A stretch of 12,700 bases of DNA from positions 1 through 12,700 of the forward strand of contig SXPW01000009.1 in the NCBI GenBank assembly GCA_005793785.1, written 5' to 3'. The notes under the pieces were generated by a model, which searched no databases, was not told the origin of the DNA, and saw only the letters and a list, made by a program, of their open reading frames with translations. The stretch is from Actinomycetota bacterium. GTDB lineage: Bacteria > Actinomycetota > Acidimicrobiia > Acidimicrobiales > Ilumatobacteraceae. The position numbers and the translations under genes are program-made. The stretch's first letter is position 1; every line of letters begins with the position of its first letter. Of the stretch, positions 1 to 6,674 are shown in pieces.

Positions 1-428
1 AAACGATTCGCCGACGGAGCGGCAACGGGACGACCGAGTCCGGTGATTACGTCTTGTGCCAATTGGTGTCCCGGCAAGCGCACTGCAACGGTGTCCTGTC
101 CACCCGTCACTACTCGACTGACGTTCGAGCGTGCACGTACCACCACCGTGAGGGGACCCGGCCATGCGTGTGCCACCAACGTGGTACACGCCGTGGTGAC
201 CAACTCGGCGAGATCGAAGAGTTGTTCGAGTCGCGCGATGTGGACGATGAGTGGATGGCTGCTTGGACGACCCTTGACGGAGAACACGTTCGAAATCGCG
301 TCGTCGTTTGCGATGTCGGCTGCCAATCCGTAGACGGTTTCGGTAGGTAGGCCGACGATGAGACCGCGCCGAAGCGCCTCGACCGTTTCCGCGACACCAA
401 CCGCGTTGCCAGGAACGATTCGACTCAC
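1..428 (-). CDS. tsaC: L-threonylcarbamoyladenylate synthase (TsaC/Sua5/YrdC family), 5' part only
   Basis: This family makes threonylcarbamoyl-AMP from threonine, bicarbonate and ATP, the first step of the t6A37 modification of ANN-decoding tRNAs in the cytoplasm. The visible 142 residues carry family signatures: PTETVYGL at residues 28-35, KGRPSSHPL at 52-60 and APSAN at 137-141, just before the window edge. The C-terminal end lies outside the window, so I cannot tell the short TsaC form from the long Sua5 form with its extra C-terminal domain. The start is a GTG at 428-426; the frame extends further upstream but I see no better start codon there. The only nearby ATG (436-434) is in another frame and meets a stop after four codons. 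No clear Shine-Dalgarno is visible. It lies 13 bases downstream of the alpha/beta hydrolase stop, so the two are probably co-transcribed. Family assignment is secure; the exact start is less so. Confidence 0.9.
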   Translation of the reverse strand, partial: MSRIVPGNAVGVAETVEALRRGLIVGLPTETVYGLAADIANDDAISNVFSVKGRPSSHPLIVHIARLEQLFDLAELVTTACTTLVAHAWPGPLTVVVRARSNVSRVVTGGQDTVAVRLPGHQLAQDVITGLGRPVAAPSANR

Positions 429-441
429 GAGATTCGCATCG

Positions 442-1158
442 TCACGGCACCGACAAGGTGTCGAGTACGAGATCGATGAACTCGAACGACTCGGGTGTAC
501 GGAAGTGATCGATTCCTTTCAACATGACGAGCCGAGCATTTGGGAACCCGGCCACCAATTCGGTCGCCGGGGCGGAGAAGTCCTCGGTACCGAGCGCGAT
601 CGTCACGGGATTCGGAATCGTCCCGAGTTGTTCGCTGGTTACCGGTAGTTCGCGTGGTCGTCGTAACACCGCGGCAAGGGCCTTCGGATCGTTGTGCGCT
701 TCGTTGCCGATCTTGCCGAACAGCCGTGCCGTGAGATCGCCGGCTTCGGCGCGACCTTCCAATCCGGAGAGGATGCGTTCGGCTCGTGCCGGCTCGTGCG
801 GCTGAAAGACTCCGTCGCCGATACCCGCGAGGATGACGGTTCCGAACGATGTGGGCGCGGCGACGAGTGCGTGCAGAAGCGTGATGGCCCCGAGCGAGAA
901 ACCGACGGCGTCGACACGCCGATGGCGAGAGACGTGGTCGATCAGATGTCGTGGGAGGTCCTGGTAATGGAGCGGATCGTGTGATTTCTCGGACGCACCA
1001 TGTCCGGGCAGATCGTATGGTGTGACTTCCCGTCCGGCCTCCGACAGCAGATCGACGAGTCCGGAGCGCTGCCACGTATGTTGGAACGAACCCGCCCACC
1101 CGTGCACGAGAATGACGGGTGGTTTCGCCACATCGTTCACTTCGTGCACGCACGCCAA
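442..1158 (-). CDS. alpha/beta hydrolase
   Basis: A 238-residue alpha/beta-hydrolase-fold protein with all expected elements: the oxyanion-hole HGWAGS motif (residues 19-24), nucleophile elbow GFSLG with Ser88, probable acid Asp193 in GTEDF, and catalytic His218 in GIDHF. No signal peptide is apparent, so it is probably cytoplasmic. The substrate cannot be predicted; carboxylesterase, thioesterase or a hydrolase of the MenH/BioH kind are all possible. The start used is TTG (1158-1156), with an AAGG about six bases upstream. In-frame GTG codons at residues 4, 7 and 10 are alternatives, and the HG motif is intact with any of them. The gene is divergent from guaB1 across a 45-base gap and lies upstream of the TsaC/Sua5 gene on the same strand. 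The neighbour gives no firm hint of its role. Confidence 0.85.
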   Translation of the reverse strand: MACVHEVNDVAKPPVILVHGWAGSFQHTWQRSGLVDLLSEAGREVTPYDLPGHGASEKSHDPLHYQDLPRHLIDHVSRHRRVDAVGFSLGAITLLHALVAAPTSFGTVILAGIGDGVFQPHEPARAERILSGLEGRAEAGDLTARLFGKIGNEAHNDPKALAAVLRRPRELPVTSEQLGTIPNPVTIALGTEDFSAPATELVAGFPNARLVMLKGIDHFRTPESFEFIDLVLDTLSVP

Positions 1159-1161
1159 CAG

Positions 1162-1167
1162 TAGCCT
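1162..1167 (+). promoter_or_regulatory. possible -10 element for guaB1
   Basis: TAGCCT fits the actinobacterial TAnnnT -10 pattern. A start site about seven bases downstream would leave a leader of roughly 30 bases holding the strong guaB1 ribosome binding site. No convincing -35 hexamer is visible, and the site abuts the start region of the divergent hydrolase. A weak call by eye. Confidence 0.2.
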
Positions 1168-1192
1168 TGGAGAGTCGTCGGTGAGTACGCAC

Positions 1193-1197
1193 GGAGG
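1193..1197 (+). promoter_or_regulatory. Shine-Dalgarno of guaB1
   Basis: GGAGG six bases before the ATG at 1204. This is the strongest ribosome binding site in the window, fixes the guaB1 start, and suggests a leadered, efficiently translated mRNA. Most other genes here have weak or no such site. Confidence 0.75.
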
Positions 1198-1203
1198 TCC
1201 GTC

Positions 1204-2640
1204 ATGCAGTATTTGAACGGTCAGCCGAACTACGACCTTACGTACAGCGACGTTTTTCTCGTTCCGAGTTTGTCCTCGGTGTCCTCACGAATGCACGTCG
1301 ACTTGCGTACGCCCGATGCCATCGGTACCACGATTCCGATCGTCGTCTCGAACATGACGGCCATCGCCGGTCGACGAATGGCCGAAACGGTGGCGCGCCG
1401 CGGCGGTGTGGTGGTGCTGCCCCAGGACATTCCGCTCGACGTCGTGGAAACCGTGGTGTCGTTCGTCAAGAGTCGGCACGTGGTGTATGAAACACCGATC
1501 ACGCTTTCCGGACACGACACCGTCGGGGAGGCATTGAGTCTCATCCACAAGCGCTCGCACGGTGCACTGATCGTGACGAACGATGACGAGATGCCGATCG
1601 GAATCTTCACCGAAACCGATGCCGCGGGCTTCGATCGTTTCACGCAAATTGCCAACGTGATGAGTCGCGAAGTGTTCACGTTGACCGATGGTCTGGATGC
1701 CCAGACGATGTTCGAACGTCTCTCCGAAGTGCGCCTGAATTTCGCCCCGGTCGTGTCGTCCGATGGTCGGCTACTCGGCTGCATGACGCGCAAAGGTGCG
1801 CTACGAAGCACCATTTACCAACCAGCCGTCGACAAGGATGGGCGGCTGCTCATCGCGGTGGCGGTCGGCGTCAACGCGGATCCGGCGACCCGCGCCAAGG
1901 CTCTCGTCGACATGGGGGTCGATGTCGTCGTCGTCGACACGGCACACGGGCATCAGGCGCGAATGTTGGAGGTGGTGAACGAGGTGCGACGCAGCGTTCC
2001 GGACGTGCATCTCGTCGCCGGCAACGTGGTGACGGAGCGGGGAACCATCGATCTCATCGACGCGGGCGCCGACATCGTCAAGGTGGGGGTCGGACCCGGA
2101 GCCATGTGCACCACACGGATGATGACGGGGGTCGGACGCCCCCAATTCTCCGCCGTCCAGGAATGCTCGGAAGCGGCCCGTTCCCGCGGCAAACACGTGT
2201 GGGCGGACGGTGGCGTGCGGTATCCCCGCGACGTCGCGTTGGGACTGGCGGCCGGAGCGGGCAACGTGATGTTCGGGTCGCTCCTCGCGGGAACCTTCGA
2301 ATCGGCGGCTGACACGGTTCGTGATGCCCAGGGTCGGTTGTACAAGGAAAGCTTCGGTATGGCCTCGAATCGTGCGGTACGAAACCGCACGCGCAGCGAA
2401 TCGGCCGTCGAGCGCGCCCGCAAGGAACTGTTCGAAGAGGGCATCAGCACCTCCCGTATGTACCTCGATACGCAGCGGCCCGGAGTGGAGGACATCATCG
2501 ATCAAATCGTGGCGGGAGTTCGGTCGTCGTGCACCTATTCGGGTGCGCGGAGCATCGTCGAATTGCAATCGCGCGCCGTCGTGGGAGTGCAGAGTGCCTC
2601 CGGTTACGACGAGGGCCGACCGATCGACACCAGTTGGTGA
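1204..2640 (+). CDS. guaB1: GuaB1-type GMP reductase with CBS domains (IMPDH/GMPR superfamily)
   Basis: A 478-residue TIM-barrel protein of the IMP dehydrogenase/GMP reductase superfamily, with a CBS module inserted at about residues 92-205. The catalytic loop GVGPGAMCTTR holds Cys302. GGVVVLPQD (67-75), VDTAHGH (244-250) and WADGGVRYPRD (333-343) are also characteristic. It closely resembles, from memory, the mycobacterial GuaB1, which has been reported to be an NADPH-dependent GMP reductase rather than an IMP dehydrogenase. Supporting that, the IMPDH flap motif DRYFQ is absent, and FGMAS (384-388) and RSSCTYSGA (440-448) match the GMP reductase pattern. It would return GMP to IMP, with the CBS domains sensing nucleotides. 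ATG start with a strong Shine-Dalgarno. First gene of a plus-strand run: its TGA overlaps the cmk ATG by one base. Database entries may label it simply IMP dehydrogenase. Confidence 0.93.
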   Translation: MQYLNGQPNYDLTYSDVFLVPSLSSVSSRMHVDLRTPDAIGTTIPIVVSNMTAIAGRRMAETVARRGGVVVLPQDIPLDVVETVVSFVKSRHVVYETPITLSGHDTVGEALSLIHKRSHGALIVTNDDEMPIGIFTETDAAGFDRFTQIANVMSREVFTLTDGLDAQTMFERLSEVRLNFAPVVSSDGRLLGCMTRKGALRSTIYQPAVDKDGRLLIAVAVGVNADPATRAKALVDMGVDVVVVDTAHGHQARMLEVVNEVRRSVPDVHLVAGNVVTERGTIDLIDAGADIVKVGVGPGAMCTTRMMTGVGRPQFSAVQECSEAARSRGKHVWADGGVRYPRDVALGLAAGAGNVMFGSLLAGTFESAADTVRDAQGRLYKESFGMASNRAVRNRTRSESAVERARKELFEEGISTSRMYLDTQRPGVEDIIDQIVAGVRSSCTYSGARSIVELQSRAVVGVQSASGYDEGRPIDTSW

Positions 2641-3293
2641 TGCCTCCGACGGTGGTGGCGATCGACGGTCCGGCCGGTGCCGGAAAGTCGACGATTGCAC
2701 GGGCACTCGCCAAGGATCTCGGCATGGCCTATCTGGATACCGGCGCCATGTACCGCGGTGTCACCTACGAAGTGCTCCGACGAGGTTTGGAGGCCACCGA
2801 CATCGACGCGGTGGCCCGAGTCGCCCGTGAAGTGCGATTCGTTCAGACCGCTGACTCGTTGCATGTCAACGGTGTGGATGCCACCGCGGCGATTCGATCA
2901 CCGGAGGTCGATGCAGCGGTGAGCCACGTCGCATCGAACTCGGCGGTCCGAGAAGAACTTCGAGAACGGCAGCGCGAATGGATCGTCCGTCACGGCGGGG
3001 GAGTCGTGGAGGGTCGTGACATCGGCTCGGTCGTGTTTCCCGAGGCCACGTTGAAGGTGTACTTGATCGCGTCACCGCGGGTGCGCGCCGAGCGTCGTGT
3101 CGCGCAGCACGGTGGTGACGTTCAGGAGATCGCCACGGCCATCGCCGAACGCGACCGGCGTGACTCCACGCGTGAAGACAGCCCACTCCGTCAGATGCCC
3201 GATGCCGTCGTGGTCGACACCAGTGATCGGACGATTCTCGAAGTTGTGCGCGAGATCGGCGGAATTCTCAAAACGAGGATTGTTTCGTCATGA
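2640..3293 (+). CDS. cmk: cytidylate kinase (CMP/dCMP kinase)
   Basis: Phosphorylates CMP and dCMP with ATP, recycling CMP from RNA turnover and phospholipid synthesis; cytoplasmic, monomeric P-loop kinase of 217 residues, close to the usual bacterial length of about 225. Visible motifs are the Walker A GPAGAGKST (10-18), LDTGAMYRG (32-40), EGRDIGSVVFP (124-134) and the lid arginine-rich RDRRDSTR (171-178). The ATG at 2640 shares its A with the TGA of guaB1 (TGATG), so translation is probably coupled. A longer in-frame start inside guaB1 at 2529 was rejected because the kinase family begins right at the P-loop strand. There is no strong Shine-Dalgarno, consistent with coupling. It overlaps plsC by four bases at ATGA. 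Many actinobacteria fuse or pair cmk with the GTPase gene der; here the neighbour is plsC. Confidence 0.95.
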   Translation: MPPTVVAIDGPAGAGKSTIARALAKDLGMAYLDTGAMYRGVTYEVLRRGLEATDIDAVARVAREVRFVQTADSLHVNGVDATAAIRSPEVDAAVSHVASNSAVREELRERQREWIVRHGGGVVEGRDIGSVVFPEATLKVYLIASPRVRAERRVAQHGGDVQEIATAIAERDRRDSTREDSPLRQMPDAVVVDTSDRTILEVVREIGGILKTRIVSS

Positions 3294-3967
3294 CGAAATA
3301 TCGCACGACGATTGCGGGGCGCAACCTCCGTCACCGAATCGCCTACGTGCTGGTGCGGGATGCGCTCGCGGTGCTGTGCAAAATCTGGTTTCGTTATTCG
3401 GTGAGCGGTCGCGAACATCTGCCGACCTCGGGCCCGTACATCATCGCCCCGATACACCGTTCCAACATCGACACTCCGTTGGCCTCGTTCGTCACCCGTC
3501 GACGGGTTCGATTCATGGGCAAGGATTCACTCTGGAAGCACGCCCCGATTGGGAAAATCTTCACCGTGCTCGGCGGATTCCCCGTCACACGCGGCAGCGC
3601 GGATCTCGAGGCCTTGAAGCGCTGTGTCGCGGTGCTCGATGGAGGAGAACCGTTGGTGATGTTTCCGGAGGGTACACGGCAACACGGTGCGCAGGTGCAT
3701 CCACTGTTCGAAGGTCCGGCGTACGTGGCGCTGAAGCGAGGCGTACCAATCGTGCCGGTGGGCATCGGTGGTTCGGAGAACGTGATGCGCAAGGGTTCGA
3801 AGATGATCTGGCCCCGGAAATGTCACATCACCATCGGATTGCCGATAACGGTGGAACACGGTGGTGCCGGGCGCGTGGACCGGCAACGGATGACCGAGAT
3901 CACGGCGGAACTGACCTCGCGTTTGCAACACTCGTTCGACGACGCGCGAGCGCGGGTGGGCGACTAG
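3290..3967 (+). CDS. plsC: 1-acyl-sn-glycerol-3-phosphate acyltransferase family protein (PlsC-like)
   Basis: A 225-residue member of the PlsC/LPLAT family, which transfers an acyl group to lysophosphatidic acid to form phosphatidic acid at the cytoplasmic membrane face. Block I is HRSNID (His56, Asp61; the HX4D catalytic pair), block II GGFPVTRGS (95-103), block III FPEGTR (125-130), and block IV VPIVPVGIGG (152-161). There is no obvious strong transmembrane helix; the basic N-terminus and residues about 18-34 may associate with the membrane. ATG overlaps the cmk stop (ATGA), with GAGG 11 bases upstream. Its TAG stop overlaps the stop of the convergent M18 gene (CTAG). Pairing with cmk is common in actinobacteria, and CTP is needed for CDP-diacylglycerol, but a functional link is inference. 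The substrate could be another lysophospholipid. Confidence 0.9.
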   Translation: MTKYRTTIAGRNLRHRIAYVLVRDALAVLCKIWFRYSVSGREHLPTSGPYIIAPIHRSNIDTPLASFVTRRRVRFMGKDSLWKHAPIGKIFTVLGGFPVTRGSADLEALKRCVAVLDGGEPLVMFPEGTRQHGAQVHPLFEGPAYVALKRGVPIVPVGIGGSENVMRKGSKMIWPRKCHITIGLPITVEHGGAGRVDRQRMTEITAELTSRLQHSFDDARARVGD

Positions 3968-5301
3968 GAGCGCAGGAACGCTCGGATGATCTTCGGCAGG
4001 TCCAAGGCGTCGGAAACTCCGCACAATTCCCTGGCCGAGTGCATCGAGAGTTGCGGTACACCGACGTCCACGGTGTCGATACCGAGGCGCGTAGCGGTGA
4101 TCGGACCGATCGTGCTCCCGCATGGCAACGAGTTCTTGGAGGCAAAGACCTGATGACGGACACCGGCGCTCGCACAGGCCGCCAGGAACGAAACGCTCGA
4201 CGTGCTGGAGGTCGCGTACCGCTGGTTGGCGTTCGTCTTGAGTGCGACACCGTGATTGATGAGTGGCGCGTGTTTCGGGTCATGGCGGTCGGGATAGTTG
4301 GGGTGAACGGCATGGGCGTTGTCGCACGACAAGCACACCGACCCCGGCAACATCGCGAGGTACCCCGTGCGCGACTTGTCGAGCGCGTGGGCGATGCGTT
4401 CGAGCACATGTTCGAGCAACGGTCCCGCGGCGCCGGTGGTACTGGCGCTGCCCACCTCCTCGTGATCGAACAGTGCAACGACGCCAACGACCCCCGAAGA
4501 TGTGCGCTGTTTCCCGCGCGTTGGTGGGTTGCCCGATTCATTCGTGAGTGCTCGTAGCGAAGCCCAACAGGAGAGTTGATTGTCCAGTCGACCAGCCGCG
4601 AGCAGGGAGGCGTCGGCCCCGAGGATGCGGGCCGGGGTGTGATCGATCAATTGCGCGTGTACCGCGGCGATGTCGCGAGCCGCCGTGTCGGTGAGGGCGG
4701 CGGCGACGTCGGTGAAGGCGAGGTCGCTGTCGCCCGTCAGCCACACCGGGCGAAGGTGCTGGTGTTTGTCGAGGATGAGCCCGTTCTCGTTGACACCGCG
4801 ATCGAGGTGAATCGCCAACTGTGGAAGACGCGCAAGTGGCTGAGCGGAGTAGAACAGTCGCGTCGAACCGTCGCGGCGAACGACGTGGCCGGCCACATCG
4901 AGATCACGATCCAGCCATGAGTTGAGGAGTGGCGATCCGTAGACCTCCACTTCAAGCGTGCCGAAATTGCTGGAGTGGCCCTCGGGTCGCGGTTTGAGAT
5001 GCAGCCCGGGGGAATCCGTGTGTGCGCCGACGATTCGAAAACGTTCGCAGGAACCGGTTCCCGTCACGAAGGCAATGAGTGCACCGCCTCGGGAGACGAA
5101 GCCTTTGACCTCCCGACCTAGGAAGGACGGGAACGGCCGGTGCTCGTCGAACCACACGAATCCTGCGTCGAGGAGCAGTCGCGCCGCGTTGGCGACGACA
5201 TGATGCGGGGTGGGAGATCGATCGAGGAACTCGCACAAATTCAGCAATTCTCGATCGTCGATTTCATCCGACGATGTTCGTTCTCGTCGCGGCTTAGCCA
5301 C
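3964..5301 (-). CDS. apeB: M18 family aminopeptidase (aspartyl aminopeptidase type)
   Basis: A 445-residue zinc aminopeptidase of peptidase family M18, which typically removes N-terminal acidic residues from peptides in the cytoplasm as a large dodecamer. Expected metal and catalytic positions are all present: His94 and Asp96 in GAHTDSPG, Asp239 in GRLDNQ, Glu281/Glu282 in DHEEVGSAS, Asp327 in SCDNAHAVHPNYP, and His421 in MHSARE. The chosen start is GTG at 5301-5299, which overlaps the TAA of the upstream membrane-protein gene by eight bases (GTGGCTAA); this gives the normal family length. A longer frame to an upstream start codon at 5421 would overlap that gene heavily and adds low-complexity residues. 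Its TAG overlaps that of plsC. Probably co-translated with the small membrane protein. Actual peptide specificity is not deducible. Confidence 0.93.
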   Translation of the reverse strand: MAKPRRERTSSDEIDDRELLNLCEFLDRSPTPHHVVANAARLLLDAGFVWFDEHRPFPSFLGREVKGFVSRGGALIAFVTGTGSCERFRIVGAHTDSPGLHLKPRPEGHSSNFGTLEVEVYGSPLLNSWLDRDLDVAGHVVRRDGSTRLFYSAQPLARLPQLAIHLDRGVNENGLILDKHQHLRPVWLTGDSDLAFTDVAAALTDTAARDIAAVHAQLIDHTPARILGADASLLAAGRLDNQLSCWASLRALTNESGNPPTRGKQRTSSGVVGVVALFDHEEVGSASTTGAAGPLLEHVLERIAHALDKSRTGYLAMLPGSVCLSCDNAHAVHPNYPDRHDPKHAPLINHGVALKTNANQRYATSSTSSVSFLAACASAGVRHQVFASKNSLPCGSTIGPITATRLGIDTVDVGVPQLSMHSARELCGVSDALDLPKIIRAFLRS

Positions 5302-5590
5302 CTTGTTGGAACGGGATTTCGACCGTGACGTCACGACCCAAGAAACTACAGGTGATGTCGCTCGTGTCGCCTTTTTCGACTCGGGCCTGTATCTCCCCGA
5401 CGCACGCGGTGAGGTCGTCACGCTGTGTGAAGCCGAGCCAGATGACGCCGGCGAACAGCGCGCTGAGTAACAGCTTGGTCACCAAAGACGACACGAACTT
5501 CAAGACCAGGAGCACGCCGACGACGCCGACGACCATCGCAATCAGCGACGCGTCACGCGCACTTTGGGCGTCGAACGACGAAAGATCCAT
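5294..5590 (-). CDS. small two-helix membrane protein, unknown function
   Basis: A 98-residue protein I do not recognise. Two hydrophobic stretches, about residues 15-33 and 37-55, are separated by a short charged/polar turn (KFVSS), so it is probably a membrane hairpin. A soluble C-terminal part of about 40 residues follows, with Cys63 and Cys81, which could form a disulfide if this tail is exported. ATG at 5590-5588; no Shine-Dalgarno is visible. Its TAA overlaps the GTG of the M18 aminopeptidase by eight bases, so translation of the peptidase probably depends on it. Upstream is the 42-base gap to the divergent DUF3151 gene. Codon use looks like that of the neighbours, which supports it as a real gene. 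Function unknown. Confidence 0.7.
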   Translation of the reverse strand: MDLSSFDAQSARDASLIAMVVGVVGVLLVLKFVSSLVTKLLLSALFAGVIWLGFTQRDDLTACVGEIQARVEKGDTSDITCSFLGRDVTVEIPFQQGG

Positions 5591-5620
5591 GACGCAACGA
5601 GTCTGCCAGCAGCCGATTCG

Positions 5621-5626
5621 TAGACT
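5621..5626 (+). promoter_or_regulatory. probable -10 element of a leaderless promoter for the DUF3151 operon
   Basis: TAGACT matches the actinobacterial TAnnnT -10 consensus and lies exactly six bases before the ATG at 5633. The usual spacing puts the transcription start on the A of the ATG, giving a leaderless mRNA. There is no Shine-Dalgarno, as expected. No good -35 hexamer is visible. Inferred by eye. Confidence 0.45.
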
Positions 5627-5632
5627 GCGCAT

Positions 5633-6064
5633 ATGAGCGACCAACCGATCAACATGTCGCGTAGTGGACCACCCGAAACGGTCCTGCCCGCGCTTGCCGA
5701 GGCGATTCGAGCGGAGCTCGCGAACGCAATTGCGAGAGATGCGACCATCCGTCGGGCAGCGGTCGCCGAAATTGCCGCCAAACATCCGACTTGCCTCCAG
5801 GCGTGGGCTGCGCTCGGGAGGGCGAGTACGCCTGGTGTCGAGGCGTACATGCCGTTTCGAATCGGCTATCACCGCGGATTGGATCAGCTTCGCGGGAATG
5901 GTTGGCGGGGGTCGGGTTTCGTGCGTTGGCACCACGAGGGCAACCGTGGTTTCCTCGAGTGCCTGGAAGGTCTCGCGGTCAACGCCAAGATCATCGGCGA
6001 GGATGCCGAAGCACTCCGTTGCGAACAATTCCTCATCCAACTCGATCCCCGCGGTAGGAACTGA
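5633..6064 (+). CDS. DUF3151 domain-containing protein
   Basis: A 143-residue protein matching, from memory, the actinobacterial DUF3151 family. Key stretches are AAKHPTCLQAWAALG (48-62), then GYHRGLDQLRGNGW (78-91), WHHEGNRGFLECLEGLA (99-115) and a C-terminal IGEDAEALRCEQFL (121-134). The helical HP...AWA.LG stretch looks like a tetratricopeptide-like repeat. No signal peptide or membrane helix; probably cytoplasmic. Biochemical function is not known to me. The ATG at 5633 is preceded by a likely -10 box at the distance expected for leaderless transcription. It is the first gene of a plus-strand run, five bases before the MobA-like gene. This family is essentially restricted to Actinobacteria and so helps place the organism. 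Confidence 0.85.
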   Translation: MSDQPINMSRSGPPETVLPALAEAIRAELANAIARDATIRRAAVAEIAAKHPTCLQAWAALGRASTPGVEAYMPFRIGYHRGLDQLRGNGWRGSGFVRWHHEGNRGFLECLEGLAVNAKIIGEDAEALRCEQFLIQLDPRGRN

Positions 6065-6069
6065 CCGCG

Positions 6070-6663
6070 TTGCCCGCCCTCGGAGCCGTCCTCGTGGGCG
6101 GTACTAGCAGTCGATTCGGGTCCGACAAGTCGCGGGCGGAATTCAACGGCCGTTCGCTGCTGATGCACCAGGCAGAGACCCTGGTTGGAGCGGGCGTGCA
6201 GGAGGTGGTGTACGTCGGCGGTGAACCTCGAAGCGAAGTGCCCGCTGCGCTACGACACGTTCCGGACCACCGCGAAGGGACGGCGGCCCGCGACCGGAGC
6301 ATGTTGCTGGGCATCATCTCGGCGCTGGCCGAGGCAGGACGTCTCGGCTGCGACAAGGCGTGCGTACTCGCGTGCGATGTTCCGCTCGTGCGCAGCGGGA
6401 CGCTCCTCCGTTTGCTCGACGCTTGCTCGACATCCGACATTGCGGTGGGGTCCTGCGACGGTGACCACTGGTCGATCCTCGCCCTTCGAACCGATTCGTT
6501 CGAGCGATTGCTCGCTCGATTCACGTCCGGAGTGCGTGCGGTGTACGAGGCCGTGGAGGAACTCCGAGTCGCGCGAATCCAGCTCGATGGTCTCGAGGCG
6601 ACCAATGTCAACGACGTCGAGACGCTCCGAAGCATCTCACCCCGATTCGACACACGAAAGTAG
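6070..6663 (+). CDS. MobA-like NTP transferase (possible molybdenum cofactor guanylyltransferase)
   Basis: A 197-residue Rossmann-like nucleotidyltransferase. The N-terminal signature GGTSSRFGSDK (10-20) is the nucleotide-binding loop of MobA-type enzymes, usually LAGGxSxRMGxDK; ACDVP (101-105) holds the metal-binding Asp103, and NVNDVETL (179-186) resembles the MobA C-terminal N-x-N-x-x-x-L stretch. MobA attaches GMP to molybdopterin. The second conserved loop, normally GPLAGI near residue 70, reads GTAARDRSMLLGI here, so substrate specificity is uncertain; a related cytidylyl- or guanylyltransferase is possible. The start is TTG 6070, five bases after the DUF3151 stop. An in-frame CTG at 6061 overlapping that stop (CTGA) is an alternative. 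No molybdopterin biosynthesis genes lie in the window except perhaps the following rhodanese. Confidence 0.75.
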   Translation: MPALGAVLVGGTSSRFGSDKSRAEFNGRSLLMHQAETLVGAGVQEVVYVGGEPRSEVPAALRHVPDHREGTAARDRSMLLGIISALAEAGRLGCDKACVLACDVPLVRSGTLLRLLDACSTSDIAVGSCDGDHWSILALRTDSFERLLARFTSGVRAVYEAVEELRVARIQLDGLEATNVNDVETLRSISPRFDTRK

Positions 6664-6674
6664 GCTCAGCCGCC

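Noticed and set aside
425..1192. 255-codon minus-strand frame overlapping the hydrolase
   Set aside because: Same strand but another frame; Arg/Ser/Thr-rich sequence with no fold signature, whereas the 442-1158 frame has a full catalytic triad.
2529..2639. Upstream start for cmk inside guaB1
   Set aside because: Adds 37 unrelated residues before the P-loop strand; ATG 2640 overlaps the guaB1 stop and fits the family.
1801..2706. 301-codon minus-strand open frame inside guaB1
   Set aside because: Antisense shadow of a clear GuaB1 gene; composition is His/Arg/Asp-rich without domains.
3097..4557. Long plus-strand open frame (486 codons) across cmk, plsC and the end of the M18 gene
   Set aside because: It crosses three well-supported genes in other frames, is rich in Arg/Ser/Pro typical of out-of-frame GC-rich DNA, and has no recognisable domain.
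5302..5421. N-terminal extension of the M18 aminopeptidase to a start codon at 5421
   Set aside because: It would overlap the small membrane-protein gene by about 130 bases and adds a Ser/Arg/Lys-rich leader absent from the family; GTG 5301 gives the usual length.
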